Shown: positions 16,624 to 26,403, counted from the stretch's first letter. The stretch: 64,000 nucleotides of DNA from CAITZA01 sp937915285 (GCA_036821825.1 DAISIV010000004.1:1-64000), one strand, 5' to 3'. The notes: a model not told the origin generated them from the letters alone. Program-made: numbers and translations.

Positions 16624-17556
16624 TTAGGTTCCACAACACTCTGCCTGTCTATTGAGGGTAGAGAGTATCCCCTGAACAAGCCTCACGTACTCTGAATTCT
16701 CACAAAATCTTTCGGGAATCCAGGAACTCGCTTTACAACAATATCGACCAAGAAACCTTTTGATTACCGGATTAACTTCCAGACGCTCGTTCACTGTCAA
16801 TTTCCTGAATCCCATTGACTCTTTGAAACCGGCGAGGCTTTCCTTTTCTCCAGTAACCGGTCGCATGCCATGCGATATATACGTCACATCGTCCTTTCTT
16901 ATCGTTTCCCTAGTAGAAACAAATAGTAAGGCGTTCATCGTATAGTATTTGAGCAAATCGGTTCTGCTGAACAAAGCTTCAGGATGTACTCCTCCACGAT
17001 ACCTGAACTCGATCTTGGCTGCCGCCAGCTCTTTCCCCACAAAAGTTCCCCATGCAGAGAACAGAGGGTTTGATCCGGCTGCATCCATGTAGGTTTTCCA
17101 ACCCTCCAGGACTGAGGCTCCACAATTTCTGCATTGACGCAGATAGGTGTCAGATATCAAACGGGGGGCTTCTGACTTAAGAAGCTCGAAGGAAACCTGG
17201 TCAACCGTACAATATTTGAACGCCCGACGAATGTTATGACGCCTGTCACTGCTCCTAATGCAATCAAGATCGTAACTCTTGTCATCAATCAGGAAAACAT
17301 ATCCGGGAAAGCCATTTTCATTATCAGGAACCGCATGATGAATGAAAAAGGCCCCTTCGCCCCACATGAAATCCAGGTCGTCCTGAGACAACGAAACCGG
17401 GAAACAGTTTGGAATGGGAACAAATAGCCTCAAACCCATTGACTGCCAGAGATGACCAAAACCAAAAAAATGTCTCATGCCGATCTTTTCGCAGAACTCA
17501 GCGAGGTAGCCGTCTTCTATCTCGACAGTCGACTTCTTTACTTCTGGATGCAACAT
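16624..17556 (-). CDS. FemAB/GNAT-like acyl- or aminoacyl-transferase (copy A)
   Basis: This protein of 310 residues belongs to the FemAB/BioF2-like double-GNAT group, judged from IDDKSYDLDCIRSSDRRHNIRRA, SEAPRLISDTYLRQ, WGTFVGKELAAAKIEFRYRGG and the C-terminal SHGMRPV...LAGFKESMGFRK. FemAB-type enzymes transfer aminoacyl or acyl groups to amines; relatives occur in XrtA/PEP-CTERM EPS loci. It is clearly paralogous to the 49629 product, sharing YDL, SEAP, TRETIR/TRDVIR, KESMGFRK/KESMGYRK and ERLEV/ERIEV. It starts at ATG 17556 behind a GGAGA box and converges on nested transferase copy B. An N-acyl modification of deacetylated amino sugars is a reasonable guess only. Confidence 0.7.
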   Translation of the reverse strand: MLHPEVKKSTVEIEDGYLAEFCEKIGMRHFFGFGHLWQSMGLRLFVPIPNCFPVSLSQDDLDFMWGEGAFFIHHAVPDNENGFPGYVFLIDDKSYDLDCIRSSDRRHNIRRAFKYCTVDQVSFELLKSEAPRLISDTYLRQCRNCGASVLEGWKTYMDAAGSNPLFSAWGTFVGKELAAAKIEFRYRGGVHPEALFSRTDLLKYYTMNALLFVSTRETIRKDDVTYISHGMRPVTGEKESLAGFKESMGFRKLTVNERLEVNPVIKRFLGRYCCKASSWIPERFCENSEYVRLVQGILSTLNRQAECCGT

Positions 17557-17621
17557 GATGGACTGGTCTCCAACTTTCTGACATTTAGTGGCCTTGGCTT
17601 TAACAAATCAGGCTCAACCTG

Positions 17622-18743
17622 TTAGGGAACCACCCGCTTTTTGGGGGATCGGCGCGCCAACAGCCGGTCAACAAGTCCAGCATAATCATCACCAATGATG
17701 GGCCAGGAAAAATTTGTTTCAGCCATTTTTCTGGCATTGCGTCCCATTTTGACCAGTCTATCGCGGGGAGTTTCAACTGCTAGATCCATGGCATGGGCCA
17801 AATCAGTTGAAGTGGCTTTGCAAACAAATCCGCATTCGTATTTCTGAACATATTCAGCAGTTTCATCCACATCAGTGACAAGGATTGGTCTGCCGAGTGA
17901 GGCGTATTCCGCGAACTTTGTCGGAAAAGCTGCCCGCGAGGCAATGTGTGGCGGGCGTGGCGACATTAGCGTATGAACAGACTTCATCTTCTCAATCAAT
18001 TTTGGCCTGTCCATTTTGTTCAAGGTTTCCACTCTGTCGCCGTAAGCGGTTGCAAACTCCTTTTTCCATCCATCTTCTTCATCAAAGCCGATGAGCAATA
18101 TTCTAGCCTGCCGGTTTTTCATGAGACCGATGGCTTCAAAAAGGTATTCAGTTCCTTGCCAGGTATGAAACGTGCCTACATAGCCGATGGAGAACTCCGG
18201 ATCCTTGGGGAGATCAGTAAATTCAAACAGTTCGAGATCGACTCCGTTGCGCACTACGCTTACGTTCCCGGCCGCAACACCTTCGCCAATCAGGTCTTCC
18301 ATCTGATAAGTCGATTGTGTGATGCAGTAGTCACTTATCATCATTGCCATTTTGTATATCAACCAGACCCTGAATGACGGGGAGTTCTTCTTTCCGCCTG
18401 TCATCAGAAACTTGGTCTGCGCTGACTGAGAGACAATGTCTCCGTGCATGTCAATCATAACGATGCCCGGCATAAATGGCTTGGAGAAGAAAAAAGCCTG
18501 GGCAGCCTCAGCGGCTCCACAGTAAATCAGATCGTAGCTTCTCATTTTTCTGAGCCAAAGCGGCATGAAGACTGACCGAGTGGTTTCCGTATCCAGAGGA
18601 GGATGGTCTTCCATGAAAAAATAGTCGCAGTTATATCCCCTGTCCTCAAGAAGACGAGCCAGGCTCAGCAGTCTGTAAGTGTAGGCCGATGTCGATCTAC
18701 TGCTCTGGGCTGACAAAATTAATATGCGTGACTGCAAGGCCAT
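17622..18743 (-). CDS. GT4-family glycosyltransferase
   Basis: This protein of 373 residues has the GT-B layout: an N-terminal Rossmann half (RILILSAQSSRSTSAYTYRLLSLARLLEDRGYNCDYF), a central VSVVRNGVDLELFE block, then a C-terminal nucleotide-sugar half starting FSIGYVGTFHTWQGTEYLFEAI. The E-x7-E region reads FPTKFAEYASLGRPILVTDVDE, typical for GT4. A retaining transferase for the EPS repeat unit is predicted, cytoplasmic and membrane-peripheral. It lies upstream of the FemAB-like gene on the same strand (65-base gap), so the two may form a small operon. Sugar donor not predictable. Confidence 0.85.
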   Translation of the reverse strand: MALQSRILILSAQSSRSTSAYTYRLLSLARLLEDRGYNCDYFFMEDHPPLDTETTRSVFMPLWLRKMRSYDLIYCGAAEAAQAFFFSKPFMPGIVMIDMHGDIVSQSAQTKFLMTGGKKNSPSFRVWLIYKMAMMISDYCITQSTYQMEDLIGEGVAAGNVSVVRNGVDLELFEFTDLPKDPEFSIGYVGTFHTWQGTEYLFEAIGLMKNRQARILLIGFDEEDGWKKEFATAYGDRVETLNKMDRPKLIEKMKSVHTLMSPRPPHIASRAAFPTKFAEYASLGRPILVTDVDETAEYVQKYECGFVCKATSTDLAHAMDLAVETPRDRLVKMGRNARKMAETNFSWPIIGDDYAGLVDRLLARRSPKKRVVP

Positions 18744-18954
18744 GCTCCTGTAAAATAGATCGGACGTTGTTGAAAAATCAGGACTTCAGCTATCAATCCA
18801 GAAAAGTTGCGGCCTACCTTCCTTGTCACAGGATTCTGATATCGGCTGTCTGACCTTTTCACACGCCAGTCGAATGGAACAATATTTGATTGAATGAATC
18901 AGTTATGGTCTTAACCACCATCTCTTTAGCTATAAACTTATTTCGAGACATCCT

Positions 18955-20052
18955 ATGGCATCATGTTCATTACAGTTTACAGGAGACATTTCGCTGGATC
19001 GGCGCCTCTCAAAACCGGATTCACAACCCAGGCTTTCTGAAAGCGCACGATGGCTCACTCTTAACCTTCCGGACGCTGACATTCGTGTGGTCAACTGGGA
19101 ATCACCCCTCGAGGGCGATGAAGGCGAACATGAAATGGACAAACCGATTGTGGGTACCAATCCTGCGGCGTCACTGAGCATGCTCGGCTTTAGGATAGAT
19201 GTGGCCACTATAGCCAACAACCACATTTTTGATTTTAAGGGCTCGGGAGTTAGAAATACAATAGAATTTTTGGAAAAGAATTCAGTTCGGACAGTAGGGG
19301 CCGGCAATTCCCCATCAAAAGCTTACGAACCTCTTCACCTGGATGTCAATGGCCTGCCCCTAACGTTTCTTGCATACGTTGGGAGAGACACAAACCCGCC
19401 GCCAGAGCAGGATGACATGTACGTGAGTGTGCTTGAACATGAGCAGGCGCTTAGGACAGTCCGCAAATGGTCAAACAGGGGCAGGAAGGTTATTGTCTCC
19501 TTTCATTGGGGCCTTGAATATGAGGCATACCCGAACCCTAAACAGAGAGCCTTTGCGCGCGAGGTTATAGAAAACGGGGCCATGGTGGTGGCCTGCCACC
19601 ACGCACATCGCCTGCAGGGGCATGAGCAATGGATGAACGGCCACATTTTCTATGGCCTGGGCAACTTCATCTTCGGATTGGAGGGCGATGAGTGCTGGCC
19701 ATTCTTTACCAATTCTACAGCCGTAGCCTGTTGCACTATCGATGATATCAATGTTTCAGACGCCAAAATGATTCACCTCAAACAGGCGGAAGGTAGCTTC
19801 TCACATTCTGACCCACAGGAATCCATGGATCTTGAGAAGCGCCTGAACTGGCCATTAAAACTTTCAAGCAGGTCCTATCCCAAATTCTGGAGACTTGCAA
19901 ATATCTTTCACCTCATTTATGAAAAGCCTGTTGAGGCGTTTCAGCGCAGAGGCGCTGAAGCATTGCTGAAAATTAACAGAGACCACTTGAAAAGCCTGGC
20001 AAAGGCATTATCTTTCGGAAAACTGAAAAGACGCAGGAAGAAGTCAAGATGA
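18955..20052 (+). CDS. CapA-family metallophosphatase-fold protein (PGA_cap type)
   Basis: This protein of 365 residues carries the CapA family's metal-ligand motifs: GDISLD (10-15), NWESPL, NNHIFDF (88-94), HWGLEYE (184-190), the paired-histidine block CHHAHRLQG (214-222) and GNFIFG (236-241). In Bacillus, CapA takes part in poly-gamma-glutamate capsule synthesis and export, but the family is also widespread in other EPS loci with unclear chemistry. No signal peptide or transmembrane helix is evident, unlike Gram-positive CapA, so a cytoplasmic enzyme is suggested. The C-terminus is very basic. Its stop overlaps the ATG of the next gene, so the two are translationally coupled. Confidence 0.85.
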   Translation: MASCSLQFTGDISLDRRLSKPDSQPRLSESARWLTLNLPDADIRVVNWESPLEGDEGEHEMDKPIVGTNPAASLSMLGFRIDVATIANNHIFDFKGSGVRNTIEFLEKNSVRTVGAGNSPSKAYEPLHLDVNGLPLTFLAYVGRDTNPPPEQDDMYVSVLEHEQALRTVRKWSNRGRKVIVSFHWGLEYEAYPNPKQRAFAREVIENGAMVVACHHAHRLQGHEQWMNGHIFYGLGNFIFGLEGDECWPFFTNSTAVACCTIDDINVSDAKMIHLKQAEGSFSHSDPQESMDLEKRLNWPLKLSSRSYPKFWRLANIFHLIYEKPVEAFQRRGAEALLKINRDHLKSLAKALSFGKLKRRRKKSR

Positions 20053-20597
20053 GGCGTTTGTTCATGATTTTCTTTACGGGCCTGATCAGTCTGCTGCTGA
20101 CGGTCCCGGCTATGTGCCAGTTACCCAGCGTGTCCGCGCAGGATGATAAGGACAACATAGAGGGAACCAATTTCACTATCGTTCCCAGACTTAACTATGA
20201 GAGATCATACTGGATCATCCGCATAAAAGATGGCGAGATAATCGGCTACGCCCCGTGGGACATCGAGAGACGACGGTGGACCCTGTTCAACCTCTACGGT
20301 GATTATCGCGGTTTTATCCAGGCCACAACAGGTGAGAGAAAAATAGAATATTACAAGCAATATACCTGGTATGACCGTTACAACAGGTACCTTGGGGTTT
20401 TCATAGCCTCTATCGGTGGTCATCCAAGGACAAAAGACTACAAGGACGGAGAACTAGGCGGATCTCTCGACGCTTACAAAATCGGAAACATCCCTCTCGG
20501 GCAGTACCAGTTGTACTTCGACATAGACCCCAACAAAAGTTTTCGCCCAATGGGCCTGGACTCCTCTATAATCCCGCGGCTACCACGTGGCAGATAA
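20049..20597 (+). CDS. Secreted hypothetical protein coupled to capA-like gene
   Basis: This protein of 182 residues starts with a clear signal peptide (basic start, hydrophobic residues 5-20, likely cleavage after AMC or nearby; the Cys is not in a convincing lipobox). The mature part is rich in Tyr, Arg and Asp, with many aromatic residues (YYKQYTWYDRYNRYLG), and shows no family I recognise. Predicted periplasmic or secreted. The ATG overlaps the CapA-like stop (ATGA), so production is tied to that gene. A role in EPS binding or export is possible but unsupported by motifs. Confidence 0.75.
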   Translation: MRRLFMIFFTGLISLLLTVPAMCQLPSVSAQDDKDNIEGTNFTIVPRLNYERSYWIIRIKDGEIIGYAPWDIERRRWTLFNLYGDYRGFIQATTGERKIEYYKQYTWYDRYNRYLGVFIASIGGHPRTKDYKDGELGGSLDAYKIGNIPLGQYQLYFDIDPNKSFRPMGLDSSIIPRLPRGR

Positions 20598-20935
20598 CCA
20601 CATAGATGGTAAAGAGCCACAAATATATCTCTCCAACAACACCACAGAGCAATGCGTTTAGTTATTTCAACTGTCGCAATAGGTTCAAGTCATTACATAT
20701 AACTTTTCCTGATTTTTATTAACCTGTTTCTAATATCACGACCTAACTAATCGTATTTTATTTTGTTTGCCATAACATCTCCATTTGTTATATAATCTGG
20801 ACGTCCGCAGCATAAAAATGGCGCTGGTTCCTGATTGTAAAAAGCTCAAGAGCGGTAGTTCAGAAGGATCGGAAGCAAGGAATCCTCGAGCACGCTGATT
20901 TACGTCAGGGGACCGGTCACTGGAAATGTGGTCAA
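20598..20935 (+). other. 338-base intergenic region with promoter
   Basis: This AT-rich gap before the flippase gene holds a strong sigma-70-like promoter (20767-20796) and leaves a leader of about 130 bases before the ATG at 20936. I looked for a c-di-GMP (GEMM) riboswitch signature in the leader and did not find one. No small gene is recognisable. Confidence 0.6.
20767..20796 (+). promoter_or_regulatory. Promoter of the Wzx-to-Wzz operon
   Basis: TTGCCA (20767-20772) is followed by an 18-base spacer and a perfect TATAAT (20791-20796). It would drive the co-directional genes from 20936 to about 30036. This is one of the best promoter matches in the window. Confidence 0.65.
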
Positions 20936-22369
20936 ATGGGAAACAGAGCGCAGCTCTTCAAGAATACCATTGCCCTATCGGCTCCGAACATAATCAACCC
21001 GTTCGTGTCGTTTGCCTTGATACTGGTGATATCGAGGAGTCTGGGCGCTCAGGGCCTTGGAGAATATTCCCTGATACTTGCATGGCAGGCCATATTTGTA
21101 ACCATGGCTTCCATGGGACTGGGAGCGCTTGTTATAAGGGAAACAGCCCGGAAGCCGGAGACCCTGCAAGCATTTTTTGCCAACGCCCTGACGTTCGGCC
21201 TGGTTTCTTCTTTACTGGCTGTATTCGCGATGATCGCGACAGTCAAATTGATGGATTATCCCCAGAGAATAATAATCGGGGCCACGATATCATCTCTGTC
21301 ACTGGTACCGTCGACAGCGATCAGGTATATCGAAGCGGTCTTCCGGTCTGTAGAAAAGTCTGAATATCTGGCTTTGTGTTACATGGCTGAGAACGTGGCA
21401 CGGGTTCTGTTCAGCGTGGTCCTGCTTTTGCTCGGATTCGACCTGTTGTGGGTATTTGTGGCGATAACGTTGGTGAATTTCCTGACATTCGTCATGATGA
21501 TGTATCTTTGCCGCAAAGTGGTGGGCAGGCCAAGATGGTCATTTGATTTAGAGATTTGGAAGCTTATGGCCGGTCAGTCTCCGACCTTTCTCAGCATAGC
21601 CATATTTTCCACATTGCATTTAAGCATGCCCGAGATCATGCTTTCGAAACTGCTGGATATAGAGGCTGTTGGTATTTTTAGCGCAGCCTCACGCGTAGTG
21701 AGTTTTGCGACTGTTATTCCGGTGGGTTTCTGCATGGCGTTGCTGCCGGCAATGACCAAGGGTTATGCAAACGGTGTTGACGAACTTCGGCGAATGACCT
21801 CCGATTCCATCCGTTACGCTTTCATATTCATTTTCCCGATTGTACTGGGGACGGCGGTTTTGTCGAACCAGCTCATTCAAATGATATATGGGGCCAAATT
21901 CTTAGCTGCGCCTCCTGTTCTCAGTCTGATGGCATTCGGGATCGCCCCATATTTCGTGCTGGTTTCCCTGGCCCAGGTTCTTGTTTCGACAGACAATCAG
22001 GGCTTTGACCTTAAAGTTAACATCATTGCCGTTCTGGTTAGCTTTGCCCTGCACATAGCGCTCGTACCGGTTTTCGGTGTGATCGGGTCTTCCATGTCAA
22101 CATTAATCTGTTTCCTGGTACTTAATCAGATGCAGTACAAATTCATCAAAAAGAAACTTTTCAGCATAGATTTCTGGTCCGTCTCTTCCAGGCCTTTGCT
22201 GGCTTCATTGTTGATGGTGGTGTTGACCTTAATACTAAGGGACAGGAACGTAATTCTGAATATATTCATCTCTGCGGCGTTTTACGGGGTTGTGATAATA
22301 GTGATTGGCGGCATCACACGTGAGGAGTTGGCAAAACTCATCTCAATCATCAGTAAAAGGTCGGCATAG
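20936..22369 (+). CDS. Wzx-type polysaccharide flippase
   Basis: This protein of 477 residues has 12-14 hydrophobic segments and the layout of the polysaccharide-transporter branch of the MOP superfamily, beginning LFKNTIALSAPNIINPFVSFALILVISRSLGAQGLGEYSL, a typical Wzx first-helix region. Wzx moves undecaprenyl-diphosphate-linked repeat units to the periplasmic face of the inner membrane. It opens an operon with a CapK-like ligase, GT4, initiating phosphotransferase, Wzy-like and Wzz-like genes, a standard Wzx/Wzy set. Start ATG 20936; the next gene begins 8 bases after its stop. Confidence 0.85.
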   Translation: MGNRAQLFKNTIALSAPNIINPFVSFALILVISRSLGAQGLGEYSLILAWQAIFVTMASMGLGALVIRETARKPETLQAFFANALTFGLVSSLLAVFAMIATVKLMDYPQRIIIGATISSLSLVPSTAIRYIEAVFRSVEKSEYLALCYMAENVARVLFSVVLLLLGFDLLWVFVAITLVNFLTFVMMMYLCRKVVGRPRWSFDLEIWKLMAGQSPTFLSIAIFSTLHLSMPEIMLSKLLDIEAVGIFSAASRVVSFATVIPVGFCMALLPAMTKGYANGVDELRRMTSDSIRYAFIFIFPIVLGTAVLSNQLIQMIYGAKFLAAPPVLSLMAFGIAPYFVLVSLAQVLVSTDNQGFDLKVNIIAVLVSFALHIALVPVFGVIGSSMSTLICFLVLNQMQYKFIKKKLFSIDFWSVSSRPLLASLLMVVLTLILRDRNVILNIFISAAFYGVVIIVIGGITREELAKLISIISKRSA

Positions 22370-22377
22370 CACAGCAT

Positions 22378-23748
22378 ATGAAGAGCATAATAAAAAACTG
22401 GATGAAAGAAACCCCAATCCCCATCAGGGATGCTACTGAGTCTTTGTTCTATTTGCTCCCGCCAGCGTGGAGGTACGGAAAATCCTATGTTGAGGCATTG
22501 AACTTTTTTGAACAGACAGAGACATGGAGCGAGGAACAGTACCGGGCCTATCAGAATCTGAAGTTACGGCAACTGATTTATCATGTTTATGAGAATGTCC
22601 CCTATTACAGGCAGATCTTTGACGATAGATCTTTACGTCCATCCGACATTGCCACAGTTGAAGATTTACCCAAGTTACCTTTCCTGACCAAGGATGTGGC
22701 CAGAGAGAGACTAAACGATTTGCTTGCTTCGGACATAAAGTCTCGCAAGACGGAGTTCTGGCATACTTCCGGCACTTCAGATGCGCCTTTAAAGTTGGTT
22801 CTGGACAAGACTACAGTGGCCTGGGAACGGGCGGAAGCCATGCGAAGATTACTGTGGCTGGGTTACATGAAAGGCAACCGGCTGGCCATAGTCAGGGGCG
22901 CTCCTCTTACTGACCCTGAAAAAATTTACAAGTATCTTTCCCTAAACCGCGAACTTCGGATTTCGTTAATGCGCTCCGATGAAAAGTCCTTGTTCATTGC
23001 GGCTTCTGAACTAAAAAAGTTTGAGCCTGATTTTATTACCGGATGGCCATCTTCCATCTTCCTGTTGGCTTCCTGGATGAAGAGAAACGGGTTCAGGATT
23101 CCAACTCCAAAGTATGTGCTAACATCCTCAGAGAACCTTTTCCCGCATTATAAAAGGGAAATAGAAGCTGTTTTTGGAGCGAGGGTTATAGATTCATACG
23201 GACAGAACGAACTGGTCGCAACGGCCGTTCAGTGTTCACATGCCAAGGGTTATCATACAGTCATGGAGATGGGTATTATTGAATTGATACCTCACAAGGA
23301 ACCCTTTTACGAGATAGTGGGAACGAGCTTTTGTAACCCGTCAATGCCTTTGATACGCTACAGGACGGGAGACCTTGCCATACCCTCTGCCCTGCCCTGC
23401 ATCTGTGGGAGAGCTTCCACGAGTCTGGCGGCAATCTTTGGAAAAACCTCTGACCTGGTGCTGAAGGTCGGTGGCGAGGACCTCATGACCAACGAACCGC
23501 ACCTGGCCCTCTACCAGTTTGAAGAAATAAGGGAAGCCCAGATAATCACCGATGGGGATGACCGCATTAGGGTTCTCGTTGTCCCCTGGCAGACGATATC
23601 CGAGGAAAGTGTGACCAGATTGAAGAGTCACATGGCTGATGTTTTGGGGATAGAGACGGACAGGCTGAGCGTGGAGTGTGTTTCTGAGATCATGGGAAAT
23701 CCTGGCGGCAAGAAACAGTTTGTGGTCGCACGCTCAAGAGACCTTTAG
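22378..23748 (+). CDS. CapK/PaaK-like AMP-forming ligase
   Basis: This protein of 456 residues resembles the phenylacetate-CoA ligase (PaaK)/CapK branch of the ANL adenylate-forming family. It has the N-terminal YHVYENVPYYRQIF block, the phosphate-binding loop TSGTSDAPLKLV, a YGQNE motif corresponding to the adenine-binding YGxTE, and RYRTGDLA near the hinge. CapK-type proteins recur in capsule and EPS loci, where a substrate is rarely known. By family chemistry it would activate a carboxylic acid as acyl-AMP, then possibly as a thioester. It could supply acyl groups for the FemAB-like or SGNH tailoring proteins here; that link is inference. Confidence 0.8.
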   Translation: MKSIIKNWMKETPIPIRDATESLFYLLPPAWRYGKSYVEALNFFEQTETWSEEQYRAYQNLKLRQLIYHVYENVPYYRQIFDDRSLRPSDIATVEDLPKLPFLTKDVARERLNDLLASDIKSRKTEFWHTSGTSDAPLKLVLDKTTVAWERAEAMRRLLWLGYMKGNRLAIVRGAPLTDPEKIYKYLSLNRELRISLMRSDEKSLFIAASELKKFEPDFITGWPSSIFLLASWMKRNGFRIPTPKYVLTSSENLFPHYKREIEAVFGARVIDSYGQNELVATAVQCSHAKGYHTVMEMGIIELIPHKEPFYEIVGTSFCNPSMPLIRYRTGDLAIPSALPCICGRASTSLAAIFGKTSDLVLKVGGEDLMTNEPHLALYQFEEIREAQIITDGDDRIRVLVVPWQTISEESVTRLKSHMADVLGIETDRLSVECVSEIMGNPGGKKQFVVARSRDL

Positions 23749-23783
23749 TCTTGAGGGATTTCAAAAACCAAGGGAAATCCGGC

Positions 23784-24917
23784 ATGAAGGGATCGAACAA
23801 ACCAATGAAAAATGTCCTGATAGTTGGCCCGGTTCCTCCACCTTACGGCGGAATAGCGGCCGTGGTACAGGAAATTGTCAATTCAAGGCTGGCCGAGGAT
23901 TATTCCTTCGAGATATTCGACGCACAGGAGGGAGCGCCATCGGAATTTAGTCTCTTGAAAAGGTTGCCTTTCAATGTCAAGAGACTTTTAAAATTCAACC
24001 TTCTGATACTGAAAAAGAGGTTTGATTTTGCCCATCTTCATTTTGACTGCGGTAGTTTTCGGGGACGGGCGCTGATGATCCTTTCTTTGAGGTTGAGAGG
24101 TATAAAGGTTTTATTACACCTCCACGGAACAGGCTGGGAGGTGTTCTATGACGAGGTTTCAGAATCCGAGAGGTTGTTCGCGCGAATCGGCCTGAGAGCG
24201 TCCAACATAATAATAGTGCTGTACAGCTTTTGGGTTAGGAAGCTCAAAGAGCTTATTCCCGGCTCTGAGGTTTATGTAACGAACAATTTCGTCGGTCCGG
24301 GTGAGCCTGTCCCTGAGCCAATAATCCTGGAATATCGAAAGAAATGTGGTTTTGAAGAAGACGACATAGTGGTCATATTCGTAGGTGGTTTAGGTTGGCG
24401 CAAAGGCTGCTATGACATACTGGAGGCCATACCCGCCCTAGTCGCAGAAAACGAAAAAATGAAGTTCCTGTTTGTCGGTGGAGACGACTATCCTGGCGAA
24501 TTCGAAAAGATAAAAGATCAGGCATCCGAGCATGGGCTTGATCAGAACATATACCTTACCGGGCAGGCATCTCGTGAGGATGTAACTGTTTACATGCAGA
24601 TGTCCCAGATATTCCTTGTGACGACGTATCGTGAAGGAGCGCCTATTGCGATTATCGAGGCGATGAGGGCTTCTCTCCCGATAATAACCACTCCCGTTGG
24701 AGGTATTCCGGACATGGTTACCGACGGATTCAACGGACTCCTTATAGAACCCGGACATCCCGAACAAATAGCTCAAGCTGTGCGTCGTCTAGTCGCAGAC
24801 CCGACACTGAGACGGGAGCTTGGCAGAGCCGCAGATGAGGTTTTCGAGCAGAAGTTCTCATCATCAGCGGCCATAGGACAACTGGAAAAAATGTACGAAA
24901 AGATTCTGAGTATCTAA
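23784..24917 (+). CDS. GT4-family glycosyltransferase
   Basis: This protein of 377 residues starts at ATG 23784, behind an AAGGGAA box; a TTG at 23751 would add 11 residues. It has the GT4 glycine-rich start (VGPVPPPYGGIAAVVQEI), a central VVIFVGGLGWRKGCYDILEAI, and the E-x7-E block EGAPIAIIEAMRASLPIITTPVGGIPDMV, with both glutamates present. It is a retaining GT-B transferase using a nucleotide sugar on a lipid-linked acceptor at the cytoplasmic face. It is encoded between the CapK-like ligase and the initiating phosphotransferase, so it probably adds an early sugar. Confidence 0.88.
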   Translation: MKGSNKPMKNVLIVGPVPPPYGGIAAVVQEIVNSRLAEDYSFEIFDAQEGAPSEFSLLKRLPFNVKRLLKFNLLILKKRFDFAHLHFDCGSFRGRALMILSLRLRGIKVLLHLHGTGWEVFYDEVSESERLFARIGLRASNIIIVLYSFWVRKLKELIPGSEVYVTNNFVGPGEPVPEPIILEYRKKCGFEEDDIVVIFVGGLGWRKGCYDILEAIPALVAENEKMKFLFVGGDDYPGEFEKIKDQASEHGLDQNIYLTGQASREDVTVYMQMSQIFLVTTYREGAPIAIIEAMRASLPIITTPVGGIPDMVTDGFNGLLIEPGHPEQIAQAVRRLVADPTLRRELGRAADEVFEQKFSSSAAIGQLEKMYEKILSI

Positions 24918-25005
24918 CAGGACTCTCTGAATATGTACGAAATGAGACCGGAATCGCAGTGCAGAAGTTAAAATCAACTCCATTTAAAGGGATGAGGCAA
25001 TAGTC

Positions 25006-26403
25006 GTGTACAGAACATACAGACCCTACAAAATTCTGCTAATCGCTGGAGACGCTATCATCACCTTGTTGATCCTGATGGCGTTGTTCGGTTACAAGAC
25101 ACATTTGTTCGGCGCCCCTATTCCGGGCGAAATAGCATACCCTAACTGGCTGATATACATTACCAACACCCTTTTATGGCACATCCTTTTCACCCTGACA
25201 GGGGTTTATGATTACACGAGGCTTCTGAATTTCAACCAGTTCATAGGCCGTTACAATTCCACGTATCTGGTTTCCATTTTCGTATTCGCTGGCTTCATCT
25301 TTTTCATTATTCCCGAGGTAAGTCGTCTGCAGGTTCTCTATTACCTTTTGTTCAACTACCTGGCTCTACTGGGTTTCAGGCTGGTGGTAATCAAAATACT
25401 CAGGCATAGAAGCCGAAGGGGCAATCGCAACAGGGTCCTTATACTTGGGACGACCGACCTGGCGGTGAATATTGCCAACACCATAATCAATGATGAGGAT
25501 GTTGTCTTCCAGCTCGCCGGATTTGTTGACAGTTCTGCGCCCAGGTTTCCAGTCCCGGCGCCATATCTGGGAACCGTCAAGGATTTGGGGGAAATAGTCA
25601 GGTCGGGTAACATCCGGGTCGTCATAATTGCATGGAACGACCTGAAAATGGCAGACATCAAACCTCTGGTTCACGCTCTGGACCCCTTACCCGTCTCCAT
25701 CTTTCTGGCGCCGAATTTCCAGGAATTGTCTATGATAGACTACGAGGTTCAGTGTATTGGTGATCTTTTCCTTATCGGCCTGAGGGAACCGGCGATAAGT
25801 GGTCCACGAAGGGTCAGCAAGAGGATACTGGATTTTGTATTGTCTATGATGGCTTTATTCATATCGTGGCCACTGTTCATCCTGATAGCGATTGCAATAA
25901 AGCTTGATTCCAGGGGACCGGTGTTCTATTGTTCCAAGCGCGTCGGTGAAAACGGTGATATTTTCAGGATGATAAAATTCAGGAGCATGGTGACGGACGC
26001 TGAAGAGCGTCAGGAGCAATGCGTCACCTATGATGATAAAGGCAACCCAATCTACAAAACGTGTAGAGACCCCAGGATTACGAGGGTCGGCAAATTTATA
26101 AGAAGGACATCGCTTGATGAGTTGCCACAGATATTTAATGTGTTAAAAGGAGAGATGTCCTGGGTGGGACCTAGACCCGAACAGCCTCACATCGCCGCCA
26201 ATTACAAATCATGGCAGTGGCAAAGGGTATCCGTTCCGCCGGGAATAACGGGCTGGTGGCAAGTTTCAGGCCGAAGCGATCTTCCGCTGCATCTGAACAC
26301 CCAGTTTGATCTTTATTATATTAGAAATTATTCGATATTTTTTGATTTACGAATTATCCTGATGACTGTAAGAGAGGTTTTATCAGGTCGCGGAGCATAC
26401 TGA
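25006..26403 (+). CDS. Initiating undecaprenyl-phosphate sugar phosphotransferase (WcaJ/ExoY type)
   Basis: This protein of 465 residues has the full-length polyprenyl glycosylphosphotransferase layout: several N-terminal membrane helices (about 8-120), a central CoA-binding-like domain (RNRVLILGTTDLAVNIANTI), then the C-terminal bacterial sugar transferase domain (about 270-465). The latter carries the re-entrant hydrophobic helix, KRVGENGDIFRMIKFRSM, RRTSLDELPQ and GPRPEQPH. These enzymes attach the first hexose-1-phosphate to undecaprenyl phosphate, committing the repeat unit. GTG start at 25006. An essential first step for the Wzx/Wzy pathway encoded around it. Confidence 0.9.
   Translation: MYRTYRPYKILLIAGDAIITLLILMALFGYKTHLFGAPIPGEIAYPNWLIYITNTLLWHILFTLTGVYDYTRLLNFNQFIGRYNSTYLVSIFVFAGFIFFIIPEVSRLQVLYYLLFNYLALLGFRLVVIKILRHRSRRGNRNRVLILGTTDLAVNIANTIINDEDVVFQLAGFVDSSAPRFPVPAPYLGTVKDLGEIVRSGNIRVVIIAWNDLKMADIKPLVHALDPLPVSIFLAPNFQELSMIDYEVQCIGDLFLIGLREPAISGPRRVSKRILDFVLSMMALFISWPLFILIAIAIKLDSRGPVFYCSKRVGENGDIFRMIKFRSMVTDAEERQEQCVTYDDKGNPIYKTCRDPRITRVGKFIRRTSLDELPQIFNVLKGEMSWVGPRPEQPHIAANYKSWQWQRVSVPPGITGWWQVSGRSDLPLHLNTQFDLYYIRNYSIFFDLRIILMTVREVLSGRGAY

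Noticed and set aside
20797..20935. Possible c-di-GMP riboswitch in the leader of the flippase operon
   Set aside because: The conserved GEMM core and tetraloop-receptor elements are not present.
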